Source of the DNA: Nitrospira sp.
Lineage (GTDB): Bacteria; Nitrospirota; Nitrospiria; Nitrospirales; Nitrospiraceae
Length of the DNA: 64,000 nt
Reading direction: 5' to 3'
NCBI GenBank assembly: GCA_035968315.1
Contig: JAVYIN010000003.1
Span: forward strand, 300,766-364,765
This document shows positions 19,911 through 28,803 of the stretch, in pieces. Numbering within the stretch: the stretch's first letter is position 1; the number at the start of each line of letters is the position of its first letter. The position numbers and the translations under genes were made by a program. Under the pieces are notes generated by a model that saw only the letters and a list, made by a program, of their open reading frames with translations, did not search any database and was not told the DNA's origin.

Positions 19911-22900
19911 TCAAGAGTCCGCAGGGTGCGGCATTTCCAGCCATCGCTGGAGCACCAGCTTCACATCCTGCAACTGCACCGGCTTGCTCAGATAATCATC
20001 CATGCCATGGGCCAAACACTGGTCCCGGTCCCCGGACATGGCATTGGCCGTCATCGCAACGATGGGAATACGGCGAAGCGAGTGGCCGGAGGCATCCGAT
20101 GCCGCCCCCTCCTGCCCCTTCGCCTCCCACCTTCGGATCTCTTGCGTGGCCTCGAATCCATCCATCTCAGGCATCTGGCAGTCCATAAATACCAGGCTGT
20201 ACGAGCGATTGGCTACCGCCTCCACGGCCTCCCGGCCATTGGCGGCCACCTCGACCCGGCACCCCAGCTTTTCCAGCATCTTGGCCGCGACCTTCCGATT
20301 AATCGGATTGTCGTCCACCACCAACACGGATCCCTGCATTCCGGCGCGCACTTCGGCCAGCCGATGCCGGGTAATGATCGTACTGGCCTCGCAAGAATCC
20401 GGGCCGGACGGCGCCTGATCCAGCACCAGCCGCAAACAGTCCAGCAATTGATCCTGGCGAGCCGGCTTGGTCAAATAGGCGGCCACCCCGGCTTCATGAG
20501 CCGCCTTCACATCTCCGCGCTGGCCATGCGAGACATATAGTACCAAACGGACCGGCCGGATTGCCGGGTCCCCCTTGATATGGCGGGCCAGCTGAAGACC
20601 GTTCATTCCGGGCATCTGCATATCGAGGATGGCCAGATCGAACGGGTGGCCGTCCTCCGCGGCCTGCCTGAGCGCAGCCAGCGCGCTCTCGCTATCGCCC
20701 ACACTTTGGCAGACCAGCCCATGATTGAGAAATTGCTGTTCGAGAATCTTCCGATTGATCGCCATATCATCCACGATCAGCACCGTCCGGCCGCGCAGCC
20801 GGGCGGACATCTCATCCGGCAGCGCCGGCATCTGGCTGTCCTTCGGATGCCGGGCCACTCGCACGGTAAACCAGAACCGGGACCCCGCTCCCGGCGTGCT
20901 CTCGACGCCGATCTGGCCCTGCATCAATTCGACGAGCTGCTTGCAAATGGCCAGCCCCAAGCCGGTGCCGCCATATTTGCGGGTTGTCGAACTGTCGGCT
21001 TGCGTGAAGGGCTGGAACAATTTCCCGCTCTGCTCCGGCGTCATTCCGATGCCCGTGTCCGTCACCTCGACACGGAGGTCAACGGATCCATCCCCTCCGG
21101 CTGCCGCCACCGTCACCGCCACGAGCACATCGCCACGTTCCGTGAACTTGACCGCGTTGCCGATCAGATTGCTGACCACCTGCCGCAGGCGTCCGGGATC
21201 CCCCTCCACCATGGCGGGCACCGCCCCGTGAATGAGGCACCCCACCTCGATCCCCTTGTTCCGCGCCCGATCGGAAAAGCTCGCCACCGTGCTCTCGATC
21301 GTCGTGCGCACATCGAACGCGACCTGCTCCAGATCGAGCTTCCGCGCTTCAATTTTTGAGAAATCCAGGATGTCGTTGATGATCCCCAGCAGCGACTCCC
21401 CGGACGCATGGATCATCTCGGCATAATCCCGCTGGTCGGCGGTCAGCGCCGTGCCCATCAACAGATCCGTCATGCCGATAACCCCGTTCATCGGCGTCCG
21501 GATTTCATGGCTCATCGTCGCCAGGAATTCACTCTTGGCCCGGGCGCTGGACTCCGCCGCCTCCTTGGCGGCGCACAATTCCAAGTCGTGCGCCCGTTGC
21601 TGTGACACATCGCGGATGGCCGCGAGCACGAACCTTCCCTCCGCCGTATCGACCGGGCTGAGACTGATCTGCACGGGAAACTCACTCTGGTCTCGGCGGC
21701 AGCCCGACAAATCGAACCCCGCACCCATCGGCCTGGCGATAGGCCACTCCATGAAACGCGCGACATGTTCTCGATGCCGTGCGCGCAGCCGTTCCGGCAC
21801 CAGGATCTCAATCGGCGCGCCGCGCAATTCGTCCGCCGTATAGTCGAACAAGTGCTCGGATTTACGATTCGTCAGCACGATCCGGCCACGGATATCGGTC
21901 ATGACAATGGCATCTGGCGCCGCCTGCAGCAGCTCTTGAAATTTCCGCTCCGCGCCCCTGGCCCGCACGCTTTCTTCGAAGGCCATCGCCCGCGTGCGCT
22001 CCAATCGCCGGATGCTCCACAGGAGAAATCCGGCCAGCGGAAGCAGCATGCCGACTCCGGCCAATCCGACGTTCCGCACGATCGCCCTGATGGGCGACAG
22101 TACATCGCTCCGGTCCACCCGCACCAGCACGCCCCAGCGCAGCAGACCGTGGTCCCCCACGCCTGCCGTCATCGCATACCCCGTCAGCACATCGACCTGC
22201 CGGCGCAGGTGCCGCTCTTCGACAAAACCGGGAGGGGCCGCATCGAACAGGTCCGCGGAGGGCAGCCCCGCCTGCTTCAAATTGATACGCCCCTCTTCCC
22301 GCAAGAGCGAATCCGCAATGACCTCTCCGTTACGATCGACAAAGAGGTATTCGATCCGCACATCCGTGCCCCATTGCGCCTGCAAGGCCACCGCCGTGCG
22401 CACAATGAGATCTTCAAGGACTGGCAAGGCCACACGCGACGTCACCGTGCCGAGAAATTCCCCACGCCCCCCTCTGACCGCCGCCGTAAAGGCCACCGTC
22501 CTTCTCTCTTCCGTCGTTTCGTCTGGCGCAAACACATCCCTAACAAAAATCCCCCCGCGATCCCTCACGGCCAGAAACCAGGGGGCATTGCCATAGTGCT
22601 TGCCGACACTGGCCCGGTCGGATGCCGCCACGAGACGCCCGGCGGCATCCGTCACACCGATCCATTCGTAGACCGGATAGGCCGAGATCATCCACTCCAT
22701 GTACTGCGAGACAGCCACCGCATCGCCCGATTGAACAACGCGCGACCGGGCCATCATCTGAATGTCGCCGTAGCGTTCCGCCATCAACAGATCCAGCTTG
22801 CCCGCAATATCGACCGCGGCCAAGGCAAGACTTTCCCCCGCATTCGCCACAAACCGGGACTCGATATAATGAAGCGTCACCAGGCCGCCCCCAAGCACCA

Positions 22901-22985
22901 GCACAGTGCAGAACACGATGAGCAGCGGCAAGCTATGCTTCTTCACAACATCTTGTACCGGCAACAATCGCCTCCAGACTTCCAC
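19911..22985 (-). CDS. Membrane hybrid sensor histidine kinase (Cache-PAS-HK-REC-REC)
   Basis: A 1024-residue inner-membrane sensor. A first transmembrane segment (about 18-38) is followed by a periplasmic double-Cache-like region to about 300 and a second membrane segment (NVGLAGVGMLLPLAGFLLW). A PAS domain (about 345-460) leads into the kinase: phospho-acceptor MSHEIRTPMNG near 495 and the ATPase boxes (GTGLGLAICKQLVEL near 675). Two receivers follow (LAILDMQMPGMNG and LVFMDCQMPEMDG), both with an intact Asp. The BarA-like layout usually needs a separate Hpt protein, and none is present here. Confidence 0.92.
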   Translation of the reverse strand: MEVWRRLLPVQDVVKKHSLPLLIVFCTVLVLGGGLVTLHYIESRFVANAGESLALAAVDIAGKLDLLMAERYGDIQMMARSRVVQSGDAVAVSQYMEWMISAYPVYEWIGVTDAAGRLVAASDRASVGKHYGNAPWFLAVRDRGGIFVRDVFAPDETTEERRTVAFTAAVRGGRGEFLGTVTSRVALPVLEDLIVRTAVALQAQWGTDVRIEYLFVDRNGEVIADSLLREEGRINLKQAGLPSADLFDAAPPGFVEERHLRRQVDVLTGYAMTAGVGDHGLLRWGVLVRVDRSDVLSPIRAIVRNVGLAGVGMLLPLAGFLLWSIRRLERTRAMAFEESVRARGAERKFQELLQAAPDAIVMTDIRGRIVLTNRKSEHLFDYTADELRGAPIEILVPERLRARHREHVARFMEWPIARPMGAGFDLSGCRRDQSEFPVQISLSPVDTAEGRFVLAAIRDVSQQRAHDLELCAAKEAAESSARAKSEFLATMSHEIRTPMNGVIGMTDLLMGTALTADQRDYAEMIHASGESLLGIINDILDFSKIEARKLDLEQVAFDVRTTIESTVASFSDRARNKGIEVGCLIHGAVPAMVEGDPGRLRQVVSNLIGNAVKFTERGDVLVAVTVAAAGGDGSVDLRVEVTDTGIGMTPEQSGKLFQPFTQADSSTTRKYGGTGLGLAICKQLVELMQGQIGVESTPGAGSRFWFTVRVARHPKDSQMPALPDEMSARLRGRTVLIVDDMAINRKILEQQFLNHGLVCQSVGDSESALAALRQAAEDGHPFDLAILDMQMPGMNGLQLARHIKGDPAIRPVRLVLYVSHGQRGDVKAAHEAGVAAYLTKPARQDQLLDCLRLVLDQAPSGPDSCEASTIITRHRLAEVRAGMQGSVLVVDDNPINRKVAAKMLEKLGCRVEVAANGREAVEAVANRSYSLVFMDCQMPEMDGFEATQEIRRWEAKGQEGAASDASGHSLRRIPIVAMTANAMSGDRDQCLAHGMDDYLSKPVQLQDVKLVLQRWLEMPHPADS

Positions 22986-23482
22986 ATGATGTCAAATGGT
23001 TACATCGTGCCTCAGCCTATAGCAGCAAGAAACGGCAGTAACGGAACCTTATGGGTGGCCAGCTGCGCCACGAATGGATCGGCCATAGAGAACCTCGCCG
23101 CTCGGCGCTGGTAACATTTTGACTTATCGGTGAATTTTTCTCCGTTCTTGACCACCCTGACATCCCCGTAGGACTACCCGGCTTGGACACGCATTCTCCC
23201 GCTATCATAAAAATTTGAGCCTTCGTATAGTATGACCGTTATCATGTATCCGGCCGATACAACCATCGACAATCCGCATCCGGCTCTTATATCAGGGCAT
23301 ATCAGCTCTACCGCCCTAGGTCCAGTTGCACTTAAAATGGTTCCAAAAACAAGGCCGGAATGAGTTCAAGAGTTATTTCAATGCCTTCGACCATCGACAA
23401 CCCCCTGGGCCAGTTTCTCCCTGGGGGTTTGTGAGATGCCTCTCTTGAACACCCAGATGAGTGACTCGTACTCACAGGAGAC
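22986..23482. other. Divergent intergenic region, 497 bases
   Basis: It separates the hybrid kinase from the LuxR-type regulator gene. It is AT-richer and must hold both promoters, though I could not fix either. GTATCCGGCCGATAC near 23247-23261 is a small dyad, and a hairpin lies at 23399-23429. No gene is supported. Confidence 0.5.
23399..23429 (+). terminator. Hairpin upstream of the LuxR-type gene
   Basis: AACCCCC (23399-23405) pairs with GGGGGTT (23423-23429), with GGG/CCC pairs inside after one mismatch. It lies 54 bases before the start codon and could be an attenuator or the end of a short transcript. Confidence 0.4.
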
Positions 23483-24202
23483 ATGATGCCATTCCCGGAA
23501 CAAGTCTTGGCTCGGGTGGTTGAATCCTTCCAAAATCTCTTGCACCCAGCTATTTTTGAACGAACGTTCTTAGAGGTGGGGGCCACCCTCGGGCGGGACG
23601 TCGTCGCGCAAGCCTCCGTACCGCGCACATCCCCTTTCCCCGACGCGCGGACCGATTACTTTCGATGCAGCGACTGGATGAAAACTCATTGGGGGTGGGA
23701 GCACACCGCCTCTGCCGGCAAGGACGGCCAGCTTGACGTACATTGCCACCGATGCCCGTTTGAACATCTCAGCCAGCACCAGTCGCATATTTGCGGGGTG
23801 GAAATCGGCATCCTGGGGGGAATCGCCGGAGAATTGTTCGGCTACGGCAAAGTCGCGCTGCAACGCGGCGACAGCCAGCCGCCACGCAATTGCCGGTTTA
23901 CCATCCACACGGAACAGACGCCGCACAGCCTCGCCGCCGAAGGATTGACCTTCCCACTCTCTCCTCATAGCCACAGCGGCAGCACCGATGCCGCCGCCGC
24001 CCGCGTCCTCACCCAACTGACGCCGCGAGAACGGCAAATCGTTGCGCAGCTGGCCGAAGGACTGTCGGACAAACAGATCGCCGAAGCCCTCCGGCTCAGC
24101 GTCAGGACCGTCGAAGGCCATCTGGCCAGAATCCGTGAAAAAACCGCTTTGCACTCGCGCAGCGCGCTCATTCGATTCGCGCTGAGATCGAGCCTGCGAT
24201 GA
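23483..24202 (+). CDS. LuxR-type regulator with a Cys-rich N-terminal domain
   Basis: A 239-residue transcription factor. The C-terminal 65 residues are a LuxR/NarL helix-turn-helix (LTPRERQIVAQLAEGLSDKQ...RTVEGHLARI). The N-terminal 165 residues hold conserved-looking Cys: C62, C88, C91 (HCHRCPF), C104 and C137 (NCRFTI). The C91-x12-C104-x32-C137 spacing recalls metal- or Fe-S-binding output domains such as MetOD1/V4R-like or the SufR C-terminus. A redox or metal signal is my inference. The stop overlaps the next start (ATGA), so both regulators are made together. Confidence 0.75.
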   Translation: MMPFPEQVLARVVESFQNLLHPAIFERTFLEVGATLGRDVVAQASVPRTSPFPDARTDYFRCSDWMKTHWGWEHTASAGKDGQLDVHCHRCPFEHLSQHQSHICGVEIGILGGIAGELFGYGKVALQRGDSQPPRNCRFTIHTEQTPHSLAAEGLTFPLSPHSHSGSTDAAAARVLTQLTPRERQIVAQLAEGLSDKQIAEALRLSVRTVEGHLARIREKTALHSRSALIRFALRSSLR

Positions 24203-24987
24203 CACGCCGGACGATTTCTTCTCCACTACGGCCATCAGCCGGACCGGCCTCCGTGAACACACCGGCCGCGGCTCCCGCTCCTCCCGCCATCAAAGTGCAG
24301 ATCGTGGATGGGCACGAAATGGTCCGCCAGGGGCTCCGGGCAATGCTCGAACGGACCGCGCATATCAGATCCATCGGCGAGTCCGCCACGATCGCCGGCG
24401 CCATGGAGGCCCTCGGCAGGAATACGCCGGATGTCGTGCTGATGGAGCTGCGCTTGCCGGATGGCAGCGGCATCGACGCCTGCCGGCATATTCGTGCGTC
24501 TTCTCCCAACACGCGGGTTTTGATTCTTACCGATATGGCGGATGACGAATCCGTCATGGCCGTGCTGCGCGCAGGCGCCGCAGGCGTGCTCCTCAAAACC
24601 GCCTCCGGCACGGACATCGCCCGCGCCCTCGACGCGGTACGGAACGGCCACGCCATCTTCGATGGCGCGCTCCTGCACCGGCTGCTGTCACACCTCTGTA
24701 GCCTGTCATTCTCGATGCGCGGCACAGGCAGCACCGGACTCTCCGCGCAGGAACAGCGGGTTATGGAACTCGTGGCCCAGGGGAGAACGAACAAAGAGAT
24801 CGCCCGGGCGCTGGGCCTCAGCGATAAAACGATCAAAAACTACCTCAGCAACGTGTACGCCAAACTGCAGGTCACCCGCCGGGCTCACGCCGCCTCCGCC
24901 TTCCTCCAACAGACCAGAGGGGCCGGCCACCCGAGCCTCACCGATTTCTCATGCCCCCTCATAACGGCCTCGTCCGCTGAGTTGTGA
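24199..24987 (+). CDS. NarL-type regulator with a degenerate (phosphomimetic) receiver
   Basis: A 262-residue NarL/FixJ-type regulator: receiver-like domain (about 32-150) and LuxR helix-turn-helix (LSAQEQRVMELVAQGRTNKE near 180). The phospho-acceptor position reads PDVVLMELRLPDGSG, that is Glu where Asp is expected, and the acidic pair is VDGHE rather than VDDHE. The Lys (VLLKTAS) and Thr (LILTDM) are kept. Glu often mimics phospho-Asp, so the protein may be constitutively active or controlled by its partner. It is coupled by a 4-base overlap to the Cys-rich LuxR gene and its end overlaps the convergent VanZ gene by 29 bases. Confidence 0.85.
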   Translation: MTRRTISSPLRPSAGPASVNTPAAAPAPPAIKVQIVDGHEMVRQGLRAMLERTAHIRSIGESATIAGAMEALGRNTPDVVLMELRLPDGSGIDACRHIRASSPNTRVLILTDMADDESVMAVLRAGAAGVLLKTASGTDIARALDAVRNGHAIFDGALLHRLLSHLCSLSFSMRGTGSTGLSAQEQRVMELVAQGRTNKEIARALGLSDKTIKNYLSNVYAKLQVTRRAHAASAFLQQTRGAGHPSLTDFSCPLITASSAEL

Positions 24988-25420
24988 CGCCCGCAGGCCC
25001 ATCCCCGGAACCGCCGCCCAGGCTTCTTCCACAGAGGCTGATCCCAGCCGCTCCCAGGGCCGCCCCGGCCGTATCGGCCAGCCAATCCTGCCAGCCCGCC
25101 TCACGAAAGGGGACAAACAGTTGGTGCACTTCGTCCGTCACGCCATAGACTGACGCGGCCCCAATGGCCCAGAACATCGCCCACGAGGCAAGGGGCCCCT
25201 CCAAGCCCCAGCGGAAGGCCCGGTAACAGAGGCCACCCAATCCGGCATATTCCACCAGATGCAAGACCTTGTCGCCGAAGAGATCGAACAGCGACGGCAG
25301 ATCGTCGTCCGGATGCGATCGTGAAGAGAGATAAAAGATCACCCCGGCATATAGGACCACCGGCCCCCAATAGGCGACGACTCTCCTCCATCCTAAGCCG
25401 CCCGCCTGCCGCTCCATCAC
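24959..25420 (-). CDS. VanZ-like membrane protein
   Basis: A 153-residue inner-membrane protein with three to four hydrophobic segments and the VanZ-like signature: YLSSRSHPDD near residue 30, DKVLHLVEYAGLGGLCYRAF near 50 and TDEVHQLFVPFREAGWQDWL near 95. VanZ-like proteins are known for teicoplanin resistance in the vanA cluster, but chromosomal single copies like this have no set role. The start has two adjacent Met codons. It is divergent from the GH57 gene. Confidence 0.85.
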   Translation of the reverse strand: MMERQAGGLGWRRVVAYWGPVVLYAGVIFYLSSRSHPDDDLPSLFDLFGDKVLHLVEYAGLGGLCYRAFRWGLEGPLASWAMFWAIGAASVYGVTDEVHQLFVPFREAGWQDWLADTAGAALGAAGISLCGRSLGGGSGDGPAGVTTQRTRPL

Positions 25421-25493
25421 CGGCTATCCTCCGTTCATTGCATGCCCCGTATCCCTATGACATACTTAACACTCTTCGAGACATCACGCACCG

Positions 25494-27698
25494 ATGAAAC
25501 ACGTTCACGTCTGTTTTCTCTGGCACATGCACCAGCCCTACTACACCGATCCGGTGGCGGGATCGGCGAGTATGCCCTGGGTGCGCCTCCACGCCACCAA
25601 AGCTTATTACGACATGGCCTCTCTGCTGGAGCAATTCCCGGCTGTCCGTGCGACGTTCAACTTTACGCCGTCGCTGCTCTTGCAACTCCAGGAGATCGGA
25701 GGGGGCACCATCCGGGACCTGTTTCTCGAACGGGCCCAACGCCCGGCCGCGGATTTGACTCAGGAGGAACAGGCGTTTCTGATCCGCCATTTCTTTTCGG
25801 CCAACTGGGCCACGATGGTCCGCCCCTACCCCCGCTACCATGAGTTGCTCGTCAAACGCGGCACCGAGGTCAACGGACAGGATCTGGCCAAGGTCGCGAA
25901 GCAGTTTTCGACGCAGGATTTTCTCGATCTGCAGGTCTGGCACAACCTCGCCTGGTTCGGCTATGGCGCCGTCCGCCGCTATCCGCGCCTCGCCGCCTTG
26001 CGCAGCAAGAATCGCGGGTTTACGGAAGACGAGAAACAGGAAGTGCTCGCCCTCCAGCGCGCCGCGGTGCAAGAGATTGTCCCGCTCTATCGCCGGCTCG
26101 CGGAACAGGGCCAGATCGAGTTGACCACCACGCCCTTTTTCCATCCCATCCTGCCGCTCGTCATCGATACCGACTTCACGCGCCGCGCGAGACCCGACCT
26201 TCCGCTTCCGTCCCGATTCCGCGCCCCGGACGATGCCGAAGCGCAATTGCAACGCGCCGTCGCATTTCATACCGCCACCTTCGGCCACCCTCCCGCCGGC
26301 CTCTGGCCGTCTGAAGGCTCAGTGTGTCCCGAGCTGCTCCCGCTCGTCCGGCGTGCCGGCCTCCAGTGGCTGGCGACCGATGAAGGGGTGCTGGCCCGGT
26401 CGCTCGACATGGGCGGCCAGCCCTGGGACCGCTCCCGCTCGCTCTACCAGCCCTATCGGGCCGGCGAGCCTGGGCAAGAGGTCACGATGGTGTTTCGCGA
26501 TCGCGACCTGTCCGATGCGTTCGGATTCGTCTATCACAAGACCGATCCGGACTCGGCTGCCGACGATGTCCTCCGCCGCCTCCGCGCCATTGTCCACAAC
26601 GCGCCACACAAACATCTCCTGATCCCGATCATTCTGGACGGCGAAAATCCCTGGGAACACTATCACGACGGCGGCGAGCACTTTCTCTCCCGCCTCTACC
26701 GCGCCTTGACGGCGCAGACATTGGATGAGCCCGGCGCAGTAAGATGTGTCGCCTCCACCATGTCGGAGGGCCTTGCGGCCGTGCCTCCGGCGCAATCCCT
26801 GTCCCATCTCCATTCCGGCTCCTGGATCAATCAGGATTACAAAATCTGGATCGGGCACGCCGAAGACAATCGCGGTTGGGATCTCCTCGGCCATACCCGT
26901 ACCCGCCTGGTTGAGGCCGCTCCGACACTTCCAACGGCGCAGGCCAGCGCCGCCTGGAACGAACTCTACGCCGCCGAAGGCAGCGATTGGTTCTGGTGGT
27001 ACGGCGATGATTTCGAGACCGACTTCAAGCCCGAATTCGACCGGCTCTTCAGGACGCACCTCCGCAACGTCTGGACGCACATGGGCCTGACGCCGCCGGA
27101 TTCCTTGAACCAGCCCATCTGCGCCATCACGGCACCGCCCGATACGGATCGCGTCATGCAACCGGTCGCGCGGCTCTCCCCGGCCATCGACGGCGTGGTG
27201 ACGGACTTCTTCGAATGGCGCGGCGCCGGCACGATCAACACCCAGCCGCCGCTCGGCGCCATGTGGAAAGCGGAAGGGCTCTTTACCGCGATCCGTTTTG
27301 GCTGGAGCGACGAACAGCTCTTCCTGCGATTGGACCCGGATGAGGCCGCGCAGCCCAGACACCAGAGCCTGGCAATGCAGATTGTCCTCCATGGTCCTCG
27401 CCATCACTTTCGCCTGGCATTCTCTTGTCCGCCACCGGGACCGGACTCCTTTCAGCTCTTCCAGCAACGCGAAAACGGAACCTGGGAAGAAAAGGGCTGC
27501 TATCGCTCCATCTGCGCCAAGGCCATTGTGGAACTGGCGATCCCGGTGAAGGATCTTTCGCTTGAACCAGGAGATAGTATTCACATGAGTCTGATCGTCC
27601 TGGAACATGGGTTGGAAGTCGCCCGCTATCCCCATCAGGCGCCGGCAACTTTACTGGTTCCCGGCGATGATTTTGATGCCGCCATGTGGCGGGTATGA
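25494..27698 (+). CDS. Glycoside hydrolase family 57 protein
   Basis: A 734-residue GH57 enzyme acting on alpha-glucans (amylase, glucanotransferase or branching type). Motifs in order: HMHQPYYTDP near residue 11, a WPSEGSVCPE block near 275 where the nucleophile Glu is expected, and LDGENPWEHYHDGGEHFLS near 385 with the second acid. A C-terminal beta-rich extension (about 550-734) follows. It is cytoplasmic, with no signal peptide. Next to galT it suggests turnover of glycogen or another storage glucan; the exact reaction cannot be told from sequence. Confidence 0.87.
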   Translation: MKHVHVCFLWHMHQPYYTDPVAGSASMPWVRLHATKAYYDMASLLEQFPAVRATFNFTPSLLLQLQEIGGGTIRDLFLERAQRPAADLTQEEQAFLIRHFFSANWATMVRPYPRYHELLVKRGTEVNGQDLAKVAKQFSTQDFLDLQVWHNLAWFGYGAVRRYPRLAALRSKNRGFTEDEKQEVLALQRAAVQEIVPLYRRLAEQGQIELTTTPFFHPILPLVIDTDFTRRARPDLPLPSRFRAPDDAEAQLQRAVAFHTATFGHPPAGLWPSEGSVCPELLPLVRRAGLQWLATDEGVLARSLDMGGQPWDRSRSLYQPYRAGEPGQEVTMVFRDRDLSDAFGFVYHKTDPDSAADDVLRRLRAIVHNAPHKHLLIPIILDGENPWEHYHDGGEHFLSRLYRALTAQTLDEPGAVRCVASTMSEGLAAVPPAQSLSHLHSGSWINQDYKIWIGHAEDNRGWDLLGHTRTRLVEAAPTLPTAQASAAWNELYAAEGSDWFWWYGDDFETDFKPEFDRLFRTHLRNVWTHMGLTPPDSLNQPICAITAPPDTDRVMQPVARLSPAIDGVVTDFFEWRGAGTINTQPPLGAMWKAEGLFTAIRFGWSDEQLFLRLDPDEAAQPRHQSLAMQIVLHGPRHHFRLAFSCPPPGPDSFQLFQQRENGTWEEKGCYRSICAKAIVELAIPVKDLSLEPGDSIHMSLIVLEHGLEVARYPHQAPATLLVPGDDFDAAMWRV

Positions 27699-27723
27699 GA
27701 TGAAGGCGAGAGGGAAGAGGCAT

Positions 27724-27775
27724 GCGGCGAGAGGCCGGACTAACACCTCATACCCATAGCCCCTAGCCTCTCGCC
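27724..27775. repeat. Intergenic palindromic repeat, family copy 2
   Basis: GGCGAGAGGC (27726-27735) and GCCTCTCGCC (27766-27775) form a perfect 10-base inverted repeat between the GH57 and galT genes. The left half is shared with 16244-16256 and the right half with 30534-30543. Confidence 0.6.
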
Positions 27776-27798
27776 CCTGACCCAACACGGAGGAATAC

Positions 27799-28803
27799 AT
27801 GCCAGATCTTCGACGCGATCCCATCGTCGGCCGCTGGGTGATTATTTCCACGGAGCGGAGCGGCCGCCCGCACGACTTTGTCCAGCTGCAGCCCGCGCGC
27901 CCGCTCTCCACCGCGCTCTGTCCCTTTTGTCCAGGTCAGGAGCGGCTGACCCCGAAGGAAATCATGGCCTACCGGCCACAACCCGCCGGGCCCAACACGC
28001 CCAACTGGACCGTGCGCGTGGTCCCGAACAAATTCCCCGCCCTGCAAGTCGAGGGCGACATGGGCCGCGAGGGCATCGGCCTGTACGACCGCATGAACGG
28101 CATCGGCGCCCATGAAGTCATCATCGAAACGCCGGAGCACACGGCCGGCCTGGCCGACCTGCCGGCCAAAAAGATCGAAGACGTGCTCTGGGCCTATCGC
28201 GACCGGATGCTGGACCTCAGGAAAGACCAGCGCTTCCGCTACATTCTCATCTTCAAAAACCACGGCGCCTCAGCCGGCGCCACACTGGAGCACAGCCACT
28301 CCCAGCTGATCGCGCTCCCCGTCATCCCGACCAGCGTCCTGGAGGAACTCGACGGGTGCCGGACGCACTATCTGCAGAAAGAGCGCTGCATCTATTGCGA
28401 CATCCTGCGGCAAGACCTCTCGGACGGAAAGCGGATCGTGGCGGAGAATCCCGAGTTCCTCTGCGTCACACCCTTTGCCCCGCGCTTTCCGTTTGAAATG
28501 TGGATTCTCCCCAAGCGCCATGCGGCCTACTTTGAAGAAAGCCAAAAGTCGCAATTCGAATTTTTGGCCCCGATGCTCTCCGAAGCGCTCCGCCGCATGG
28601 ACAAGGTTCTCGCGCGGCCGTCGTACAACTTCGTCCTCCACAGCTCCCCGCTGCACGAAAAGACCGGAGACTATTACCACTGGCATCTGGAGATTATTCC
28701 GAAACTCACGCAGGTCGCCGGCTTTGAATGGGGCACCGGCTTTTACATCAACCCCGTGTCACCGGAAGAATCGGCGAAGTGCCTGCGAGACGCGGAGCTC
28801 TAA
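27799..28803 (+). CDS. galT: Galactose-1-phosphate uridylyltransferase
   Basis: A 334-residue HIT-superfamily enzyme that swaps UMP between UDP-glucose and galactose 1-phosphate. The active-site region GATLEHSHSQLIALP (near 158) holds the His-x-His-x-Gln with the uridylylated His, and a second His-x-His (YHWHLEIIPKL) is near 294. Zinc-type Cys pairs appear as CPFCPGQ near 40 and CIYCDIL near 198. The stop is followed at once by the GTG of the CCA enzyme gene. Some family members use other NDP sugars or ADP (Apa-like); the motifs favour galT. Confidence 0.9.
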   Translation: MPDLRRDPIVGRWVIISTERSGRPHDFVQLQPARPLSTALCPFCPGQERLTPKEIMAYRPQPAGPNTPNWTVRVVPNKFPALQVEGDMGREGIGLYDRMNGIGAHEVIIETPEHTAGLADLPAKKIEDVLWAYRDRMLDLRKDQRFRYILIFKNHGASAGATLEHSHSQLIALPVIPTSVLEELDGCRTHYLQKERCIYCDILRQDLSDGKRIVAENPEFLCVTPFAPRFPFEMWILPKRHAAYFEESQKSQFEFLAPMLSEALRRMDKVLARPSYNFVLHSSPLHEKTGDYYHWHLEIIPKLTQVAGFEWGTGFYINPVSPEESAKCLRDAEL

